From Varanus komodoensis (Eukaryota; Chordata; Lepidosauria; Squamata; Varanidae): a stretch of DNA of 64,000 nt. Shown piece by piece: positions 62,701-64,000 of the stretch. Position numbers and translations under genes: made by a program. The stretch's first letter is position 1; the number at the start of each line of letters is the position of its first letter. Location: the NCBI RefSeq assembly GCF_004798865.1, contig NW_025336126.1:1760586-1824585 (forward strand), in the 5' to 3' direction. The notes under the pieces are model-generated. The model worked only from the letters and a program-made list of their open reading frames with translations. It ran no database searches and had not been told where the DNA came from.

Positions 62701-64000
62701 TTTCCCCCCGTTTGCCAGAGGCCACTTCGCCAGCCCTTGCATCGTTCTTCCTGTCTAGCGTTCTCCCAGCTACTGCCGTGTTCCCCAGGGCCTTTCCGTG
62801 CTTCCTATCCACCGCCTCTCCTGCTTTCCCACAGTTTTGATGCTGAAACTGCCACTTCATAGGCAAGGCTGGCTCGCCCATGGGGCAAACAAGGTGCATT
62901 ACCCAGGAGCACCTGTTCTTTTCGGGACAGCATCCAATCAGGCATGCCTATCTGATCAGACACTGATAAGGGCCTTCAAGGCCACTATGGGATGGGTCTT
63001 GCCTCTTTCACTGCCCTCTGGGAACTGGCGGAATGGACAGCCAGAAGAGAAATGGAGGCAGGCAGTGGCACAGCTAGGACTTGACCATGGGGCTGATATC
63101 TAAGAACCACGCTGCCAGGTCTTGCTCCCCAAACATCCATCCAGAGCACAGCAGGTAATGGTGGTGGCGGCAGACACACCTGGACTCTGCTGCTAGATTG
63201 GCATGGGCAGATAGAGACCTACCTGGGCTGTTGGCCATTGCCACCTTTTTTTAAATGTTTATCAGGTGTGCAGTTGCACAGGTGTGCAGTCTCTTTATCT
63301 GATCTAACATACCAGGCATATGCTAGGCAGAGTCAATTGTAGTATGGTGGTGTAGGGAGTGAAGAGAGCAATGTTCACTGGGAGTTTCACATCTGAAATT
63401 GCACACTTGACTATTTAAGAGTGTTACCCCAGAAGACCCTATAAGCTCTCGGGGTAAGATGACCCGGCTACACCACTGGGGGCAGAGGGAGCAACTTAGC
63501 AGGATAAACACATCTTGTACAGTTAAGGCGCAGCAGTGTAGGTTGTTTGACAGCAGTTGCAGCTTTAGGCTGGCCCCATTAGAATTGCCAGGTCTTTATG
63601 TGAAGCCTTGCAAATAAGTTAAGTACTCTTTTATCACCTAATTGTCCCAGGTGTGCAAGTCATTTGTGGCATGCCCACAGCCTGCAAAAGCAAAACATAA
63701 ACATTTGCCAAAGAAAAAGTCCCTGCTTTGTTGCCTAGAGGCCATTTTAATTGCCACCACAAGCTCCTTTCCAGAGCTGCAAGTGCGAGTGGAATTGCTG
63801 CATTTCCAACCCTTGCTGCTTGGGGCAGCTTGGCCTCAAACCTGGAGGTAGTGCCTGCTCCCTTAAAAGCCTACTGTGGGCAATGGAATTCACCCACGGC
63901 ACAGTCCACCCCACTGCTCTGTCCTCCTTTCTTGTCTGTTATGGGGCAAGAATAGAACCTGGTAGAGAAAGAAAGTGGCTGAACCTGAATGGGCTGTAGC
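62701..64000 (+). other. CCDC106 3' UTR and flank
   Basis: No canonical AATAAA in a convincing place and no further gene. In mammals U2AF2 follows CCDC106; none of it is present before the window ends. Confidence 0.45.

Overview
The window is vertebrate nuclear DNA, most likely from a squamate reptile (lizard, gecko or snake). Genes are sparse and intron-containing with CpG-island promoters. The repeats are CR1- and L2-type LINEs, two tRNA-derived SINE families and several fold-back DNA elements that I associate with squamate genomes. No prokaryotic features, CRISPR arrays or retroviral elements were recognised. The species call rests on repeat types and is an inference.

Gene content matches the mammalian block ZNF524 - ZNF865 - ZNF784 - ZNF580/ZNF581 - CCDC106 (human 19q13.4, from memory). 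Five protein genes are supported: ZNF524 (+, coding 8864-9988), ZNF865 (+, 22342-25266), ZNF784 (-, 36341-34341), ZNF581 (-, 43207-42449) and CCDC106 (+, five coding exons from 55546 to 62700). The four zinc-finger genes each have their whole reading frame in one exon behind a good splice acceptor. Each gene has one CG-rich candidate promoter upstream: about 5.6-6.2 kb, 16.1-16.6 kb, 37.4-38.1 kb, 46.4-47.3 kb and 51.3-52.3 kb.

The four zinc-finger proteins are C2H2 proteins and so are probably nuclear DNA-binding regulators. ZNF524 and ZNF581 share a four-finger array and an upstream L-I-D-x-x-G-x-P motif, which marks them as local duplicates. ZNF865 has 20 fingers. ZNF784 is unusual: its three-finger module appears twice, at the two ends of a 421-residue polar linker. 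CCDC106 is a nuclear coiled-coil protein, in human reported to bind p53. Here it has a 32-residue C-terminal extension.

Intergenic DNA and the CCDC106 introns are rich in decayed repeats. The clearest element is a 675-bp hAT transposon (57940-58614) with 16-bp terminal inverted repeats, an exact 8-bp target duplication and an open 112-codon frame for the transposase C-terminal domain. Much of the rest (6.2-8.5, 12-16, 25.3-31, 47.3-50.4 and 52.3-53.8 kb) shows no gene that I can support.
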